DNA of 33,956 nucleotides from Akkermansiaceae bacterium (GTDB taxonomy: Bacteria > Verrucomicrobiota > Verrucomicrobiia > Verrucomicrobiales > Akkermansiaceae): contig JANYEC010000056.1 in the NCBI GenBank assembly GCA_025363295.1, positions 1 through 33,956 of the forward strand, given 5' to 3'. The position numbers and the translations under genes are program-made. Under the pieces are notes generated by a model. That model made no database searches, was not told the DNA's origin, and was given only the letters and a program-made list of their open reading frames with translations. Below are positions 32,386-33,956 of the stretch, piece by piece; within the stretch, counting starts at the first letter, position 1, and each line of letters starts with the position of its first letter.

Positions 32386-33837
32386 ATGTTCGAACAAGCC
32401 TTCAAAAACATCGATGACGTCCTCCACAAGGACGCCGGATGCTCCAGCGAGCTGGACTACACCGAGCAGACTTCCTGGCTGCTGTTCCTGAAATACCTCG
32501 ATGCCTTGGAGCACGAGAAGGCGACCATGGCGAAACTGGAAGGCAGGAAATACACCCACATCATCGACAAGCCGTACCGCTGGGAAAGCTGGGCCGCGCC
32601 GAAGGACGCCAGCGGCAAGCTCGACCACAAAAAGGTCATGGTCGGCGACGATCTGACGCGCTTCGTCAACGAAACACTGTTTCCGTACCTGCAACAGTTC
32701 AAGCAGAAGGCCAGCGGCCCGAACACGCTTGAATACAAAATCGGCGAAATTTTCGGCGAGATCAAAAACAAGATTTCCAGCGGCTACAACCTGCGCGAAA
32801 TCATTGATCACATCGACACGCTCAACTTCCGCTCGCAGACCGAAAAGCACGAGCTGTCGCACCTGTACGAAGCCAAAATCAAGAACATGGGCAACGCTGG
32901 CCGGAACGGCGGCGAGTACTACACGCCGCGCCCGCTGATCCGCGCCATGATTGCCGTCGTGCAGCCGAAAATCGGCGAAACGATTTACGACGGTGCCTGC
33001 GGATCGGCCGGCTTTTTGTGCGAAGCGTTCGACTACATGCGCCCGCTCGCCAACAAGGCCGCCGACCTGAAAACCTTGCAGGAAAAAACGTTTTACGGGC
33101 AGGAGAAAAAGAGCCTCGCCTACGTCATCGCCATCATGAATTTGATCCTGCACGGCATCGAAGCGCCGAACATCGTCCACACCAATACGCTCGCTGAAAA
33201 CATCGCCGACATTCAGGAAAAAGACCGCCACAACATCATCCTCGCCAACCCGCCGTTCGGCGGCAAAGAGCGGAAGGAAGTGCAGCAAAACTTCACCATC
33301 AAAACCGGTGAAACCGCGTTCCTCTTCATGCAGCACTTCATCAAAAAGCTGCGCGCCGGTGGCCGCGCGGCCGTGGTGATCAAAAACACGTTTCTGTCGA
33401 ACACCGACAACGCCAGCGTCAGCCTGCGCAAAATGCTGCTGGAGGCGACCCAACTGCACACCATTCTCGACTGCCCCGGCGGCACCTTCCTCGGCGCGGG
33501 CGTCAAAACCGTCGTGCTGTTTTTCGAGAAAGGCGCGCCGACGCGAAAGACTTGGTACTACCACCTCGATCCCGGCCGCAACATGGGCAAAACCAACCCG
33601 CTCAACGACGCCGACCTGGCCGAATTCATCACGTTGCAAAAGACCTTCGCCGACTCCCCGAAAAGCTGGAGCGTGGAGGCCGCAAGCATCGACGCCACCA
33701 CATTCGATCTGTCCGTGAAAAACCCGGACGGCGGCGAAGTCGTCACCCACCGCAGTCCGCAGGACATCATGGATGAGATTGCGGGGCTGGATGCGGAGAG
33801 TGCGGGGGTTTTGGCGGATATTCGGGCGTTGTTGTGA
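32386..33837 (+). CDS. hsdM: Type I restriction-modification system methyltransferase subunit
   Basis: A 483-residue N6-adenine methyltransferase. The N-terminal HsdM domain (MFEQAFKNIDDVLHKDAGCSS...WLLFLKYLDALE) is followed by the SAM motif I YDGACGSAGFLCEAF, motif IV NIILANPPFGG and later motifs (VVIKNTFLS, FLGAGVKTVVLFFEKG). With HsdS it modifies DNA at a bipartite site; HsdR would cut unmodified DNA. The stop overlaps the next GTG (GTGA, 33834-33837), the usual hsdM-hsdS coupling. Codons are strongly C/G-ending with frequent AAAA/GAAA words, unlike the backbone genes, and GTTAG/CTAAC words are absent, suggesting horizontal transfer. The ATG has no clear ribosome site. Confidence 0.96.
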   Translation: MFEQAFKNIDDVLHKDAGCSSELDYTEQTSWLLFLKYLDALEHEKATMAKLEGRKYTHIIDKPYRWESWAAPKDASGKLDHKKVMVGDDLTRFVNETLFPYLQQFKQKASGPNTLEYKIGEIFGEIKNKISSGYNLREIIDHIDTLNFRSQTEKHELSHLYEAKIKNMGNAGRNGGEYYTPRPLIRAMIAVVQPKIGETIYDGACGSAGFLCEAFDYMRPLANKAADLKTLQEKTFYGQEKKSLAYVIAIMNLILHGIEAPNIVHTNTLAENIADIQEKDRHNIILANPPFGGKERKEVQQNFTIKTGETAFLFMQHFIKKLRAGGRAAVVIKNTFLSNTDNASVSLRKMLLEATQLHTILDCPGGTFLGAGVKTVVLFFEKGAPTRKTWYYHLDPGRNMGKTNPLNDADLAEFITLQKTFADSPKSWSVEAASIDATTFDLSVKNPDGGEVVTHRSPQDIMDEIAGLDAESAGVLADIRALL

Positions 33838-33956
33838 ACCGCAGCTGGCAAACCAAGTCGCTTGGCGAAGTCCTCGAAAAAACCGCAACGACCAATCCGC
33901 TCCTATTGCCGGACGAAGAGTTCGACTACATCGACGTTTCGAGCGTGTCCAATGAA
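33834..33956 (+). CDS. hsdS: Type I restriction specificity subunit, first 41 codons (cut by window end)
   Basis: GTG 33834 opens MNRSWQTKSLGEVLEKTATT followed by EEFDYIDVSSVSNE before the window ends. This is a normal start of the first target-recognition domain: a W...LGEV strand and the (F/Y)xYIDxSSVSN motif. It is translationally coupled to hsdM. DNA specificity lies mostly outside the window. Confidence 0.85.
   Translation, partial: MNRSWQTKSLGEVLEKTATTNPLLLPDEEFDYIDVSSVSNE

Noticed and set aside
32377..33888. 503-codon open frame antisense to hsdM
   Set aside because: It is a mirror of the GC-rich codon pattern of hsdM; hsdM has all methyltransferase motifs, while the antisense product is a low-complexity Val/Phe/Glu-rich sequence with no domain.

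Overview
The window looks like chromosomal DNA of a member of the Verrucomicrobiota (PVC group). This is an inference from several signs together: a succinate dehydrogenase of the Bacteroidetes-like SdhC/SdhA type, a glutaminyl-tRNA synthetase, a REP-associated (Y1) transposase tail and a GxxExxY element of kinds common in PVC genomes, and a near absence of Shine-Dalgarno sequences before the backbone genes. No rRNA, tRNA or CRISPR array was seen, so the assignment rests on protein character only.

Layout. (1) 1-2755 is an accessory patch on the plus strand: the tail of a Y1 transposase, a tightly packed run of unknown genes (small ORF, membrane-associated protein, lipoprotein), a zeta-toxin-like P-loop kinase with a small overlapping partner, and a 38-codon scrap of a COG4889-type/type ISP helicase. 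(2) 2856-5632 (minus) is sdhC-sdhA; the expected sdhB is absent and the accessory patch begins where it should be. (3) 5633-7266 is a gene graveyard: three decayed minus-strand reading frames, one intact 52-residue membrane protein, a terminator and several palindromes. (4) 7267-9711 (minus) is deoC plus an aldehyde dehydrogenase. (5) 9837-10859 (plus) holds mscL and glnB (PII); glnB is preceded by a textbook sigma-54 promoter. (6) 10973-11986 (minus) is a sugar isomerase-like TIM barrel. (7) 12081-18828 (plus) is a three-gene transglutaminase / circularly permuted ATP-grasp / alpha-E / transglutaminase operon, the best candidate here for an incompletely understood biochemical system; an M20 dipeptidase follows. 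(8) 20346-20989 is an RHH-PIN (VapBC-like) pair. (9) 21142-23421 carries a diverged truncated copy of the glnS 5' end, a GxxExxY element bounded by inverted repeats, and intact glnS. (10) 23484-30143 is a polyphosphate locus: a minus-strand Ppx-like, PPK1, zinc-ribbon membrane protein and MFS operon, with divergent PPK2. (11) VanZ-like, RlmI-like and small membrane-protein genes follow. (12) 32386-33956 is the start of a type I restriction-modification locus (hsdM and the first codons of hsdS), in a visibly different sequence style.

The backbone genes are housekeeping: respiration, deoxynucleoside catabolism, nitrogen signalling, osmotic safety valve, translation and polyphosphate turnover. 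The edges and the 20.3-21.7 kb stretch carry defence or mobile genes. Several findings are about decay and insertion: lost sdhB linkage, four broken gene remnants, a PIN toxin with a missing acidic residue, and a Ppx homologue whose phosphate-binding loops are altered.
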